Positions 26,335-38,399 of a stretch of 64,000 bases of DNA are shown piece after piece (position 1 is the first letter of the stretch; every line of letters begins with the position of its first letter). The DNA is taken from positions 6,676,652 to 6,740,651 of the forward strand of contig BROE01000009.1 in NCBI GenBank assembly GCA_036571765.1, written 5' to 3'. The DNA comes from Plecoglossus altivelis. Its lineage: Eukaryota; Chordata; Actinopteri; Osmeriformes; Plecoglossidae. The notes beneath the pieces are model-generated. The model had not been told where the DNA came from. It searched no databases and saw only the letters and a program-made list of their open reading frames with translations. The position numbers and the translations under genes were made by a program.

Positions 26335-26612
26335 TGTCCATAACACACGCTTCCCTTCGGCTGCAGTGGCGTCACACAGCTGCCAGATGGATCGTTTACA
26401 GAGCAGTACCGTACATCACCATTAGGGGGTGGGGTCACACCAAAGTGTTTCCACCCACGATCTCAGCGATCTGTCAACAAGCCGGCGGATCTCACACGTT
26501 CGGACCACAATGGCACCGTCCATGGTCACAAAGCTCGGCAGGACTAAGACGAACCCGGCCGATGCGAAAACAAATCCATGAAGTCCATTTATTGAGCGTT
26601 CCATGGTGTAAT
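26335..26612. other. CpG-rich unique island of unknown nature
   Basis: Has CGATCTCAGCGATCTG, CCGGCGGATC and ACCCGGCCGATGCG within DNA otherwise poor in CpG. Both strands are open for 60 or more residues (minus 26422-26604, plus 26334-26624). Neither translation is one I recognise, so I do not call a gene. Confidence 0.3.
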
Positions 26613-26699
26613 GGCCTCTCCTAGCAGGAACATTGATTTGTGTTCAGGCTGCCTTTTGATGTATGCATGTACAGCCCTGCACTGCGAACAGGAGGGCAT

Positions 26700-26762
26700 G
26701 TACATGTGTGTGTAAGGGTGTGTGTGGGAGAGAGAGAAGAGGTTGCAAGGGACAGGAGGAGG

Positions 26763-26813
<51 letters not shown>

Positions 26814-26965
26814 AGGAGGGGGGGTGTAGGAGTGTGAGAGAGAGGGGTGTGTGTGGGAGAGTAAGAGCGTGTCTGTCCGTAAGTGCATTTGTGACTGCAT
26901 GTGTCTGTGTGCATATGAGTGTGTGTGTGTGCGTGCATGTGCTTGTGTGTGTGTGTGTGTGGAGT
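26700..26965. repeat. Compound (GT)n-(GA)n-(GT)n microsatellite
   Basis: GTGTGTAAGGGTGTGTGTGG, then a pure GA run (about 26768-26811), then GTGTGAGAGAG and a long GT run (26915-26960). Confidence 0.92.
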
Positions 26966-27149
26966 ATGCACATGTCCCTTGGTCTGTGCACCCTACCAGG
27001 CAGCTCTTGGTCTCCTCCTTTCAGAGCTCAGCAACCTTCCATTCTGTGTGAGTAATCAGAGCTGTGGCTCCAGCCAAGCCTCTCAGCGTTCAGATGCTCA
27101 AGAGCTGCTTTAATTAACCATCATACCACAGATGGGATCGATTTTTACC

Positions 27150-27345
27150 CTGCCCACCCCCCTCCCCCATCTCTCCCTCTTTCTTTTTCTCTCTGCTCAC
27201 TTTTTCTTATTTTCTCTCTCTCTCTTTGTCTCTTTCTCTCTCCTTCTCCCCCCTCCCTACCTCTCTCCCTCTCCCCCTCCCTACCTCTTTCCCTCTCCCC
27301 CTCCCTACCTCTCTCTTTCCCACTTTCTCTCCTTCTCGCAGGCTC
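27150..27345. repeat. Pyrimidine tract with a 30-bp repeat
   Basis: CCCTCCCTACCTCTCTCCCT recurs three times about 30 bp apart (27250-27320) within a longer CT-rich run. Confidence 0.85.
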
Positions 27346-27877
27346 CCTCTCAGCAGCATCTTTCCTGCACCCCTCTCTCCCATACACAAGCCCCATAATT
27401 GCACTGGAACAGTGCCAGGCAGTCATAGCCAGACGCCAGGCCCATCCTCTCTCCTCTGTTCTTCTCCTCAGCCTCTGGCCTCACCTGCTCAATACCTTAT
27501 TAGTGTCAGGATCTGTGGAGAGCCATTCGGATTAACCAAAGAGATGTGAGATTGATTTCTGCCCCTGCAGATGAAATTGAAGTTTTTGTCTGTGTATTGT
27601 GAGTGTGTGTGTGTAAGTGTGTGTGTTTGTAAGGGGAAGTGAATCTGATTTGACTGAAAGAAGGGACAGCGGTGATGCATATGTGTGCACATGCATACTC
27701 TACATGCTCGTGTGTGTATGTTCTGGAGTGCTTGTACATACAAGGGTTTTTTAACATGAGGGTTTACTAATTAGCCATCTGAAGGCCCTCTCAAGCCTCT
27801 GCCTCTCTCAAAACAAATGAACCTTTTTCTGTTTACGTATGTCTCACATGCAGATGCACTCCATCATCAGCAGTAGC

Positions 27878-27992
27878 AGGGAGGCAGGGAGGCAGGGAGG
27901 CACAGGGAGGTGGGGAGGTAGAGCAGTAGGGCGACAGGGAGGCAGGGCAGCAGGGCAGCAGGGAGACACAGGGAAGCAGGGAGGCAGGGCAG
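27878..27992. repeat. GGAGGCAGGGAGGCAG minisatellite
   Basis: Degenerate tandem copies of an 8-bp GGAGGCAG-like unit with CAGGGCAG variants. Confidence 0.85.
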
Positions 27993-28129
27993 CAGTGTGC
28001 CCAAACAACCCTCCAGTGATTATTCATGGAGCTTTCATGGCTTCGGCACGGCTAGATGTCAACGAGTTTCCCCAGCCTCCACCAGAGATTACCATCTCTT
28101 TCAGAGGTAGGTGGATCTGTTAGGGAGCA

Positions 28130-28350
28130 GGGGTGATGGGTTGAGGAGTGGGGGGGGGGGTTTCTTGATCTCACCCTTTTTCTTTCTTCTCCTCTCTCTC
28201 CCTCACCCGTCTGCTCCATTTCTCGTATTCCCCGTCTCTATCGCTCTCTCCTTCAGGCAGTTTCTCTAACTCCCTCCCTCCCGCTCCGTCTCTCCTTCTT
28301 CCTCTCCCTCTCCCTCTCTCCCATTCCCTCTCCCTCTCCCTCTCTTCCTC
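28130..28350. repeat. Poly-G followed by CT/CCCTCT low-complexity DNA
   Basis: A G run near 28151 and then CTCTCCCTC-type repeats up to about 28350. Confidence 0.8.
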
Positions 28351-28359
28351 TTCAGGATT

Positions 28360-28980
28360 GGGTAGTAATCACAGGCCTGGGCCCGCCCTGCACATCTTCA
28401 GTGGTGTCAGCTGGCCTCTGTGCTGTTTGCTAATAGTAGGGGGTCAGGCCTCTCTCACAAAGAGGTGCGTTTGATCCGCAGGTAGAGGCCACCCACAGGG
28501 AAAAGCGACGCATCTCTGAATACTAACAGCTTGATGTGTAAAAGGGGCCATTTATTTTTACGCTAGGGTTTTGTCTATAACCCTGAGTCATTCCGATATC
28601 TTATTTTTTATTACAGATTGTATTTTGGAGCTATAGGAATTACTCCTTTGGGCTGTTTTGGGGTACTGTAGCTACAGTTGGAGAAATATTTGTAAGGAAA
28701 TGTGCTGTCTTTGCAGAAAAGTCTTAATGGGAATTTATCAAATTAACACTAACTTAAAACAATACATACAGTATATTTATATACATGTGAAATGTATAAT
28801 GTATAATATTCATTCTAATCACCAATCCAGCATCAGTGTTGAGGTGCCGAAAGAAGCTAAGATCTGAGTGCCTGGCTGAGTGATGACAGGTGCATTAGCA
28901 ACGCACAGCTGGCAGTGTGTGTGTGCCAGTGTGTGTCTTCATGTATGTGTCTATGTGGGAGGCTTATAAGGGTGACATAT
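28360..28980. other. Intergenic, no gene seen
   Basis: Unique DNA; AT-rich between 28530 and 28860. No coding frame with support. Confidence 0.5.
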
Positions 28981-28984
28981 GAGG

Positions 28985-29325
28985 TTGTTGAGAGTTTGTT
29001 AGGGGTCATGTTGAGGTTGTGAAGGGGTCATGATAAGGTTGTGTAGCAGTTGTGTTGAAGTTGTATTGGGGTTGTGTTGAGGCTGTGTAGGGGTCGTGTT
29101 GAGATTATTTAGGTGGTGTGTAGGCAGTGTGTAGGTGGCATGAAGCTGATGTGTAGGCTGTGTGTAGGTAATGTGTAGGTAGTGTGTCGGTGATGTGTCG
29201 GTGGTGTGTAGGTGGTGTGCAGGTGATGTGCGGGTGGTGTACGGGTGATGTATGGGTGGCGTGTGGGTAGGTGGTGTGTTGTTGGTGTGTAGGTAGTGTG
29301 TCGGTGGTGTGTCGGTGGATATGCT
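28985..29325. repeat. GTGTGTAGGTGGT / GGGGTTGTGTTGA minisatellite
   Basis: The first part repeats GTTGTGTTGAGG-like units, the second GTGTGTAGGTGGTGTG-like units. On the minus strand it gives a spurious Thr/His/Pro-rich frame. Confidence 0.85.
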
Positions 29326-29339
29326 GCTGTGTACTGTTC

Positions 29340-30190
29340 CCAGGGCCCAGCTGCTGATGTGAGAAGATGAGCCAGACCTCATTGTGGTGTTATTTCCTCC
29401 TCTCCGTGCAGATGGAGTGTTTTTGTGGGAGCGAGGGCCACTGTGATTGCCTCTTCTCCACTGGTGTCAGCCGAGGATAATGTCATGGCCGCCCCCCAGG
29501 AGGAAAACAGGATCAACACAATCCAATTTCTCTTTCTAGACCAAAATGGAATAATTTGACACAGGCAACCCGAGGCCAGCAGGCATGCAGGGTATCCAGG
29601 AAGACTAAGCACGCTCAGAAAACAGCCATTATGAGGGAGATTGGGGAGAGAGGTGTGCCACCTATCCTCCCTCACCAACACCAGCCACCACCCAGGTGGA
29701 ATCTTAATGAACGCAGGACACCCCAGACAGGCAGGGAGAGGGGGGGCATGCAATCTCCCAAAACTGAGAGCAAGAAAAAGGAGGTGAAACACTGAAATGT
29801 ATAAATGACACATGCACTCTGAATAACATTCAGATGAGCACCCCAGCAGCCGGCCCCCTGGGTGTCAGGAGACAGGAGCTCTCCCCTCCATACCTTCACA
29901 ACACGTCCATGTTTCCGTCCAAAGGAACTCAACACTCCAGCAGACCTGGGAGGTTTCCAGCGCCAGACTCTTTAACAGATCCGATGACACTTCAGCCGTG
30001 GTGACGGCCGGCACTGTGTGAGCTGGGGAGGTTTATAGACTTGTCTGGAGGGACAGAGGACTGAGAGTGATTGGAGTACTGGGATGGGGACTCCATATTC
30101 TTGGGTGGTGGATATTTCAGACAGGCACCTCCCTTTCCTGCGCTGAGTTGACCGCAGCAGAGCACAGCCGCTCCTCATTATACACCAAAC
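29340..30190. other. Intergenic, unique, no gene supported
   Basis: Relatively complex sequence with motifs such as GAGGATAATGTCATGG and AAATGGAATAATTTGAC. A 144-residue minus-strand frame (29379-29813) spans it but contains no recognisable domain, so I leave it uncalled. It may hold conserved non-coding DNA. Confidence 0.4.
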
Positions 30191-30194
30191 TGTG

Positions 30195-30320
30195 TGAAAG
30201 GAGGGAGAAAGAAAAAGAGAACGATAGAGAGAGCAAGAAAGACAGCGAAACAGAGAGAGAGAGAGACATAAAGAGTGAGAGTTAGAGAGAGACAGGAGGA
30301 GAAAGGAGAGAGAAGGGAGA
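30195..30320. repeat. GA-rich purine tract
   Basis: Interrupted GAGAGA/AAGAAA repeats. Confidence 0.85.
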
Positions 30321-30329
30321 GAATCAGAG

Positions 30330-31190
30330 TGCTCTCATCTTGATGTCTCAGTGTGAGAAGGTTGTTGAATGGTTGAGTGTATGGGGAGGTATACAGAATA
30401 GAACCACTCTAACACTACTACCGCTACTGATATCCATCTAACTGTACAATTTCAGATAATTTGTCATAAGAGTATATAGTTCTACACTTTCCCCCACACC
30501 TAGGGTAGCAGTGGCAACAGAAACGCTATAACCACCAAAGCAAGTGACGATGTGAGCAAGTTTTCTCAAATGGTCTGTACCCTGGTGTGGTCCGGGTGGT
30601 TTGGGATGTGTGTGTGCATATGGGTGGGGTGTGGCTGGGCTTTAGTTGACATGTTATTTTGGTCTGTACTGCTATAAACATCAAATAACATATCCTTTAC
30701 ATTTTACCCTTTCATCTGTACGAGCATGTAAACTCAGTTCAATCATTGACAGTTCTGATCCAGAAACAGGCCCAGGTATGGATAGCCATCATTCAGTCAG
30801 CAGGCTCTGAACCAGCCTGGCAAACAGTCAGCAGGCTCTGAACTCTGAACTGAGTGCAGGCACACAGCATACTCGTACAGTGCATTATGTGTTGCAATGT
30901 GAGGGCAGAGAGAGCGAGAGAGAGAGAGGTGAAGGAGGTGGAGAGACCTGTGAGAGAGTTGTCCAGCGGGGGGTACAGGGTAGGGGTAGGAGGAGGTTGG
31001 GTTGGGGGGATGGGGGTGGGGGGCTAAGTGTCTCATCAGCATCCAGCTCAGGTGCAAGGCCCACGCTCTAACTATGCCCTGACTTGATTGTAATTGCCTG
31101 AATTCGGCTCCCGCTGCTCCAGCCTGGCAATATCACAGGCACATTTAACTCCAGAGAGGCTGGAGACGGCTGCAGGGCTGGGGCCTGGGA
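30330..31190. other. Intergenic, no gene seen
   Basis: Unique DNA with a GA-rich run (30903-30960) and a G-rich run (30965-31025). A short unique block (31085-31175, GATTGTAATTGCCTGAATTC) has the look of non-coding conserved DNA. Confidence 0.45.
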
Positions 31191-31194
31191 GAGC

Positions 31195-31365
31195 AGCTGC
31201 CTGCCTGCCCATCTCCCCACTTGCCTGTCTGACTGCTTACTACCTGCTTGTCTTTTGACTGCCTTATTATCTGTTTACCTGTCAGTCTGCCTATCTACCT
31301 TCCTGTCTACCTGCAAGTCTGCCAACCTGTCAATCTGTCTGTCTACCATCCTGTCTGCCCCAGTG
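31195..31365. repeat. Degenerate CTGCCTGT/CTACCTGT tandem tract
   Basis: CTGCCTGCC, CTGTCTGAC, CTACCTTCCTGTCTACC and similar four-base-stepped words over about 170 bp. Confidence 0.75.
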
Positions 31366-31369
31366 AGGC

Positions 31370-34050
31370 CCCAGCGCCTGTCAGCCAGAGCTAATGAAGA
31401 CAAACGAGATGCTGGTAAACATGGTACAGGTTCTCCTGGGGAACACAGCACCGCCATTATGTTGTGATGTAACACATCTCTTCGCCAGTTGCTTGTTGAC
31501 CACAGCTAAAGGGGGTCAATGTTGAATTTGAAACACTTTTTATTGATGCTGGCTGTGTTTGATGTGCGTGCCAAGCGCGTGCATTTACTGTAGCATAAGC
31601 AACATCCATGAAAATCATAGTCATACTGTATTCATTTTGATAGGTGCGTAGGGAGGGAAATGGTCCAATTTCAATTCAAAAAAGAACAAATGTAATCTCC
31701 AAAGAGTTGCAGGGGTTGGTGGCTCCGAAAGTAATTGAACACTGTGCGGTTTTCTATCAAAGAAAGATAATTCCAGCGGGTCTGTGCCTTTTAAAATAAC
31801 TGTAGCCTGTACTTATGGAATAAACAAGTGAATCTCCATTTGAATGTGAGCCTGAGCTATGGTAATCTGGGTCTTTTAGAAGCGTTTGTACATGACAGCT
31901 ATGATTATTTGACTCTTCTCATGTCCCCCCCTCCCCCTCCAGCTTCATACACAATGTTGTTGGAAAAGAATAGAACCGCAGAACCCGTGAACGGAACAGA
32001 ATGGAACACGCTCTGCAGTTCATCCGTCCCTAGCAACACAGCTACAGAACGCTCAGGCTGCAACGATAACTTTAGCCCCTGAACCTGGCGATAACAGCCA
32101 TGCCAGTAATGAAAACCAGACTCCCAACAGGTGGTCGCTTAAAGACCCCCAGCAAGAGCACTCAGACAAGACGGAGAAAGAGGAAGGGAAAAAAAAGAAC
32201 ACTGCCATGGCAAAATGTGTCAGAATCTAATGTTCCACAGAGAGAAAAGCCTGTTTTCTGTCTTTTGTCTCCCGTGAGAGATCCAACCTTGTTCGTTATT
32301 GTTCCAGACACAAACGAGCAACAGTCTTTTTTGACACAGAGCTTCCAGGGATAAAGACCAGACCTGACGAGTCACATGGGGCGGAGGAGGGGGGAGGGGG
32401 ATGGGAGGGTGTGGGGGCGGGAAGCCCATTAAGAGTTTGGGAGTTATGAATGGATATGAATCTCTTTCTGCCTACCTCCTTACTGATGGTGAAGGGTAGG
32501 GAGGGGGGTTATCCAGGATGGAAAACTTATTTTCCCCAAAGATTCCCAAGACCAGGAGTAGAGAGAGATTGACAGGCTGGCAGTATAGAGTCAGTGTGAG
32601 GGGCCTCTCCAAGTCTCTGAAAAGAGGGTCCACCCAACCAAGCAGTATCCATTATTACTGACACTTGTGCTGACATGTTGACTTTGTAATCTTGAACCAA
32701 AAGTGTAGTGTGCAATATGGATTTGAAAAGAAACACATTTGCCTTGTGGTTTTGACTGCTAAGAAAACTGCAGTTGCAAACTGTAGTTTAAGGAGTTACG
32801 TTTTTTGTCGGTTCTCTGAGACAGAATCCTTTTGGAAGGGGCTGAGGTAGGATCTAAGTTAACTTAGTAACCAAAGCATTTCAACCTCTTTCCTTTATCT
32901 GTCTTTAGCATTCAGAAAGACAAGTCTGTTCTCCACAGATCTGCACAAGGGTTAACAGCCGGCACTGAAAGTAATGTCATTGTATTAATGCACAAAAACA
33001 GACAGGATCAAGATAATGAGATATTTAGTGAGCTGTACTTCATTTGTCCATTAGTGTCCCTGCTAAACTCAACAGCCCCACCATGGCTGGACCTGGATTG
33101 GACATACCTCCAAATTCAGCCTCTTTTGTCCACACCCATAAACCATTTGTTACACTCCAACCAATTTGTTCTCATTAACCCATATAAGGAACCAGTGTCT
33201 GAGACAAAGCCTCTAGGGGAACAATACTCCACCCCCATGCTCACATTGTCCCCATGGTCAAGTGGCCCCTTTTAGAATGCTGTGGAAACCAGTGCCAAGG
33301 AGACAGAAGTCTGGGAGAGTCTGCCAAGGAGAGAGCCGAGCAAGCCAGGTTCACCTGAAAAGAGACCCCCCCCTCCCTCAGCTCCACCAGGAGAATGGAT
33401 TATTATGTAGCCCAGAAAAGGCCCAATGTCAGTGTTTCTCGTTTTGTGCTCCAGGTCAGTCCATCAATCAATTTAGCTGAGGCACCATTCACGTTTGAGA
33501 CGTGACGTTCTAGAACTTGTGTGAGTCAGGAGCAAGGGTGCTACGTTAATATGAATTTCATGATCAGTAAAAACTGTGAATCACATCAATGCGATATAAG
33601 GTAAAATATCACCTGTCAAAGTGTTGGGGGGGAGAGCAATCTGCCGCTGGTGTGTTTGGACTCTGTGTGTTTTCCTGTTTTCAACACAGCGTTTCAGTAA
33701 TCAGGTCATTTGTTATAATGACAGCCATCGGGGGGATCATCCACACTCAGCAGCCTGGCAGATGAATCAACCGCACCTTCGCACAAACCAATTACTCACA
33801 CAGTTCAATAATCTGTTCACATACACGGGAGATGGTATACAAACTCACATGGCATAGGAAAAACACTGACATTGCTAACAATGCACAGAGCCATACCACA
33901 ACACCCTCCTGCAAAGTTCCCAGCCATTACCGCGAAGCGTGCTGATATTTCACCTGGTGAGGAGCACAATGCTGGATTGAATGTTCACACTGAGCTCTTA
34001 GGGTCGGAGTACTATACAGGGTAGATTGCTGATAGATATTTCTAGTTCCC
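31370..34050. other. Intergenic region downstream of mbip, no gene seen
   Basis: Mostly unique sequence with few repeats (a G-rich run near 32378-32415). Short frames such as 33262-33480 lack support. The segment 33680-33760 (CAGTAATCAGGTCATTTG, TTATAATGACAGCC) resembles enhancer-type sequence. Confidence 0.45.
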
Positions 34051-34054
34051 GAAA

Positions 34055-34200
34055 ACTCTTTGCATCTCACATGAATTACATAACTTCAAAGCTTAATTAA
34101 TTGCCATAAAATTCACAGCGTGACTAATACTGTTCATGTACAATGTGTGATTAGAGCCATTAATCAGTCCCCTTCAAGAGGTTTGGCTGGGGAAAAAAAT
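34055..34200. promoter_or_regulatory. Candidate conserved non-coding element
   Basis: AT-rich unique block with AAGCTTAATTAATTGCC, GACTAATACTG and CCATTAATCAG homeodomain-type words just beyond the mbip 3' end. Confidence 0.3.
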
Positions 34201-34201
34201 A

Positions 34202-34207
34202 TTTATT
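34202..34207 (-). terminator. Candidate polyadenylation signal of mbip
   Basis: TTTATT on the plus strand reads AATAAA on the mbip strand, about 390 nt after the stop codon. The implied 3' UTR would contain the GT/GA microsatellite at 34386-34595. Confidence 0.45.
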
Positions 34208-34385
34208 TACAAAAGCAATCCTATTCCACTTCACAATGAAATATGTAGAGGATGACAGGGGGGGAACTAGATTATGTTTATCTTCAAATTAATATAATCA
34301 AACAGGCTAATGTTGAAATCATCCTAATACGTTTACAGAAGTTACAGTACTGACAGACATCATGGATGTTCTACTGTGATAAGAG

Positions 34386-34595
34386 TGTGCATGTGTGTGT
34401 GCGTGTGCGTGCGTGTGTGTGTGTAAAAGAGAAAGGCTGAGAAAGAGGCAGCGAGACATAGGCAGAGCAGGAGAGAGAATGAGCGTCAGAGAACGTGAAC
34501 GAATGGCAGAAAAAAAGGCAGAGAGAGGGCAGTGAGAAAGGCAGAGAGAAAGAGAATAAGAGAGGCAGAGAGAAAGAGAGGCAGAGGGAGTGCTG
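34386..34595. repeat. (GT)n followed by GA-rich tract in the presumed mbip 3' UTR
   Basis: GTGTGTGTGCGTG run (34386-34425), then GAGAAAG/GCAGAGAG units reaching to within a few bases of the mbip stop at 34598. On the mbip strand this is a CT-rich tract followed by CA. Confidence 0.85.
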
Positions 34596-34597
34596 GA

Positions 34598-37500
34598 TCA
34601 GAGAGAACATTCAGCTCCATATCCAGGTCCAAACTCAGTCACTCTCTTCAGCAACGCTGCCTTCACCGCGCTGATTTTCCCCTCCAACTCAGACAGACTG
34701 CAGCCCTGAAAACACACACAAACACAAAGGTGTGAGCACATGCACGCACACACACCTCCAGAAAACGTAAACCTTTCTAGGTACTGCTCTACCAGTTGTA
34801 TGATTTACACATTTGAAGTGACAGAAGTTAAAGATGCCAAACACACCTGGGCGGAGCCCATCTTCGGTCGCTTGTGAAGACAACTCTGAGAGTATGGAGA
34901 GCAGAGTATGTCAAATCAATGTTCCTGGGAAAAACTGCAGAGCTACATGTCTTTCTTCCTCTGAGCTCTTCCACAAAAGGTTAAAGCACAAAGTCTGTTT
35001 ACTGGTCAGGACAGAGCAAGGTCAAGCGTAGTAAGGTCGAACTGTCGTCAGCGCTTTTTGTGAAAACACAAACCCGTGAGACAGCCTTTATCTACCCAGA
35101 AACTGTGGCCCTGGAGTATAATGGAGGATACGTATGGCTCGTTGATAGTCCATTTAACTGGAAAAAGGTGGCTGCAGAGGTCTAACCCCCCCCCCCTCCC
35201 CCACAATCATCTTAGATGAAATGGTTTGCCACACTAATACAGTGCTATAATAAACAGTTCATCGCTTGGCCTTGACAGAAATGTCTGAATCCCTTTCATC
35301 TTCAAAATAAGAATGCCACTCACGTTGGACTGGAAATACTCGGGAGAGAGGCCCTCCAACTCCAGGATCCGATCCTCCAGCTTCTTCAGCCGCTGGTAAA
35401 TGTTGAGGGGAACGGGACCTTCTAGGAAGCAAAACGACATGATGATAAAACACCACAAAGAGCAGTGCTCCCACGCTCCCACAGGGGCAGCTGAGCCTCA
35501 TGCTGTGGCCAGAGCATTCTTTAGAAGGAACCGGGTTCTCCACAGGCCTAGCCGCTCCAGCTGCCCCTCACCTGTTGGGAGCTTGAGATGGATCTCGATG
35601 TTCTGGAGGCGTTCCTCGATGGCCGAGTTACCACAGGTTCGGAGTAACGGGCACATCTCAGGCCCCCCGGAGACTACGGGGCCCCCTTGGGTCTGCCCTC
35701 CTCGAGTCTGTGGCCCGTAGGTGTTCACCACACGGGTGACTGTAGCAACATGGGCGACACAGACACAGGGGCTCAGGACATCAGTCCATCAAGACATTCA
35801 TTAAATTGTCGACATCTTGAAAACTTCCTTTGGACATTTGCGCCGAGGTTGAAAGTGTTGAGGGGGAACACAAAAACTGTCGAAGCTTCAAAGTTGGGAA
35901 GTTTGTAGGAGACAGTCGAGGAAACAAGAAGCTTACCTTTCACGTGGCTCTTAAAGCCAGGGTAGGGTGTGAACACAGCTTCAGTCCGCGCACAACTGTT
36001 CTCTTGGAACGGAGAAAAGATCATTGATAAACAAAAAACAAAAAAATCTGAAAGTGGTACGTCTTTCCCTCCCAGCATATCTCCTCCACAACATCATCTC
36101 TGCATCAGTCAAGCAAACCTAGATGAATTCACGCAGCCAAGATTAAGTTTAATAGGTGCAAAGAGCTTTTAGCAAGCCTCTCTAGTGAGGGTGACCTAAT
36201 TTCTACTACGGCGCAACAAGTCTTGTTTTGGAGTACAAGACTTCTCCCCTTCGTTCCACTGGAGGGCTTCTGGACAAAGCTAGTCTTATTTCGGAGACAG
36301 AGTGTGTTAGCTACTTGAGCCTCCTCTCTCTCTGCAGATCAGCCTGACCTCTCGCCCGAGGAAATCAGCACTCTCCCAAACATTGGCAATCTGTGTGTAG
36401 CCAAACCCCCCCTCCCCTCCCTCCTCTACCCCAACCTTCCCCCCCACCTCCCCCACTCTCCGTCCTCACCCTGATTGCAGTCGATCACGTTGCAGAACTC
36501 CCGCACATTGTTTTCATTGATCTCCAGCTGCTTGCGCTCCATAAATGCAGATATCCTCCTGTCAATCTGGGGCAGGGAGGTCAGTTTCAGGGGAGAGATG
36601 AGATATCCCAGATTTATAAGATATTGATAGAAATCAATCCCCTGTTCCCTTTTCGTTCTTTCTGACAATGGGCTGGTACAGGGATGCACAGTGATTCTCA
36701 TCTTAGCATACAAAATTGTTCCACAACTGCCTTCCCTCTAGCCGTAAAAAAGTTGAATTGCTTGTCATCTGAGCAAAGAAAATTAAAAAGGACAAAGTAC
36801 AAACAGTTTATTTGGCTGCCAAAATAAATATACAACTAAATGCGGGCCCTCTTGTTCCTACATTAACATGCAATCTCTGACAGTAATGAGCCTCCTCTTC
36901 ATTGTGCATCAAGGACCTGGTCCTCAGTCACAAGCCTCCGGAACAAGCCTGGCTCTCCCTGGCTCCAGCGCAGTGAAGGAACCGTTATTTTGCACCCAAC
37001 TGTGTTATCTGGTCCTAATCAGGAATTTAAGATATTACGTCTCTTTGCGTAGCCTACCTAAGTAGACAATTACTTATAATTATCAACTACTGAGCAGCCA
37101 GTTAAAATCTTGAGAGAGGCTCCTACCAGGAAAGCTGTCCACTGTGCTCACAGATACTCACCTCACTTTTACTGGCTTTGATCTGAACTGTGAGGTCATC
37201 ATCCAGCGACTTGCCTTCTCCCTCTGTAATATCTCCATGACCACGGGGTGGGATGTGCTCAGAGCCTGGGTCCTCGTCTTCCACTGCCATTCTGGTGGCA
37301 GATATGTCACCTCTGCATGGAACTGCCTCAGGCGAGGGCCAGGCCTCGGCCGCCACCAGAGGCTTCAGGCTTTCAGACACAGTCTGAGGGATGGACATCA
37401 TGTTGATGTGGTGAATATGGTGAATCTCATTTCATAGTGAATCTCACACACATGCACATACACACATGCGCACGCACACACATAGGGAAAGAGGTATGGA

Positions 37501-38323
37501 AATTTTGAATTATGCAGTATCAAATAGTTATTTGTTCGTGGCTGCTCTCTATATAATCCCAAAAATGTACCTGTAGTTTTGAGATGTGCTGCTGTAGACA
37601 GTTGTACACATGAGCAGGTTGACTGGAAGGCACATCGATTGCGTTTATGCTGACACTGATCTTGGAAACAGCTTCACTTAATTTAAGCTGAAAAATCATA
37701 TAAAGATAATAACAGATAAACTTGTACCATACTGTATTAACTTAAACCAAAGCCAAAGAACATGTTGGTTGACTGAAAAAAGCAAAATGTCAGGATGTTC
37801 GTTAGATACTAATAAAATAAACTTTGTTTCATTAGTCAGCGACTTGGGATTTAATTAACCATCCATAACTAAATATTTACCCCTAAAAATGTATGCGGTA
37901 TGTTCCCAACTAGTAAACAAGAAGGAGGAGCTATAATGCAACAAAGAGGCAATGCGACGGTAGCATCCTTGCTAGGCTAGCTAACTTCAATTCAGAAATA
38001 ATATATGTTAAAAAATAACAATAGGCGACTTCACAGAAACACACTGCAAGGCATGCCGCAATGAATCTTAGGTTTGTTCGAACATAATATTACAAATCGC
38101 TGTTTGAGACCGTGAGCCGTAATAGAATGAGAAATCCTGCAGCCATCAGCTAAGTAAAAGATTATCAACCAACCTCGCTTCCGAAATGTGATATCAGATT
38201 CAAAATTGTGGACATACAGTCTCTGTAGGTAAATATCTCACTGCCTGAAGACATAGCTGAGACGTTTTCCACAGGTTTATCACACATTTTGTTCCCTTCG
38301 AACAGCTTCTTTCTCTCCGCCAT
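34598..38323 (-). CDS. mbip: MAP3K12-binding inhibitory protein 1, complete, nine coding exons
   Basis: MBIP binds and inhibits the kinase MAP3K12 (DLK) and is a subunit of the ATAC histone acetyltransferase complex. Coding exons on the minus strand: 38174-38323, 37571-37687, 37162-37383, 36470-36566, 35937-36002, 35572-35739, 35324-35421, 34847-34885 and 34598-34705. All have AG acceptors and GT donors and phases that join; the sum is 1065 bp, a 354-residue protein, close to the mammalian length of about 344. Diagnostic matches are IDRRISAF, INENNVREFCNVIDCNQ, FTPYPGFKSHVK, VVNTYGPQTR, EERLQNIE, IYQRLKKLEDRILELEG, SPEYFQS and SLSELEGKISAVKAALLKR (the C-terminal leucine-zipper-like coiled coil). 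The N terminus (MAERKKLFEG...) is poorly conserved, as expected for this family. Start ATG 38321-38323. Neighbour nkx2.1 lies upstream on the same strand, as in mammals. Confidence 0.93.
34847..34885 (-). CDS. mbip: mbip 39-bp microexon (exon 8)
   Basis: Encodes 13 residues, SCLHKRPKMGSAQ, flanked by an acceptor CTCAG and a donor GTGTGT, phase 0 on both sides. It fills the position of the basic segment containing GKRRKV in mammalian MBIP, between SPEYFQS and the SLAELDEK coiled coil. The basic KRPK suggests it keeps the nuclear-localisation-like patch. It is too short for ORF finding and easily missed. Skipping it would keep the reading frame. Confidence 0.8.
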
Positions 38324-38354
38324 TGAGTTTCCGCATGCATACCATAGTGCCGTG

Positions 38355-38372
38355 TGATTGGTTCAAATTGGA
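38355..38372 (-). promoter_or_regulatory. Two CCAAT boxes upstream of mbip
   Basis: ATTGG at 38357-38361 and 38367-38371 read CCAAT on the mbip strand, about 35-50 bp upstream of the start codon. No TATA box is visible, which fits a housekeeping-type promoter with a short 5' UTR. Confidence 0.45.
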
Positions 38373-38399
38373 TTTATTTCCCTCCAATACAGGAAATGA

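Noticed and set aside
29379..29813. 144-residue minus-strand frame
   Set aside because: No recognisable domain, hydrophobic and low-complexity composition, no supporting splice sites.
35773..36078. 101-residue minus-strand frame starting upstream of an mbip exon
   Set aside because: Only 35937-36002 is exon; the rest is intron read-through bounded by a good donor and acceptor.
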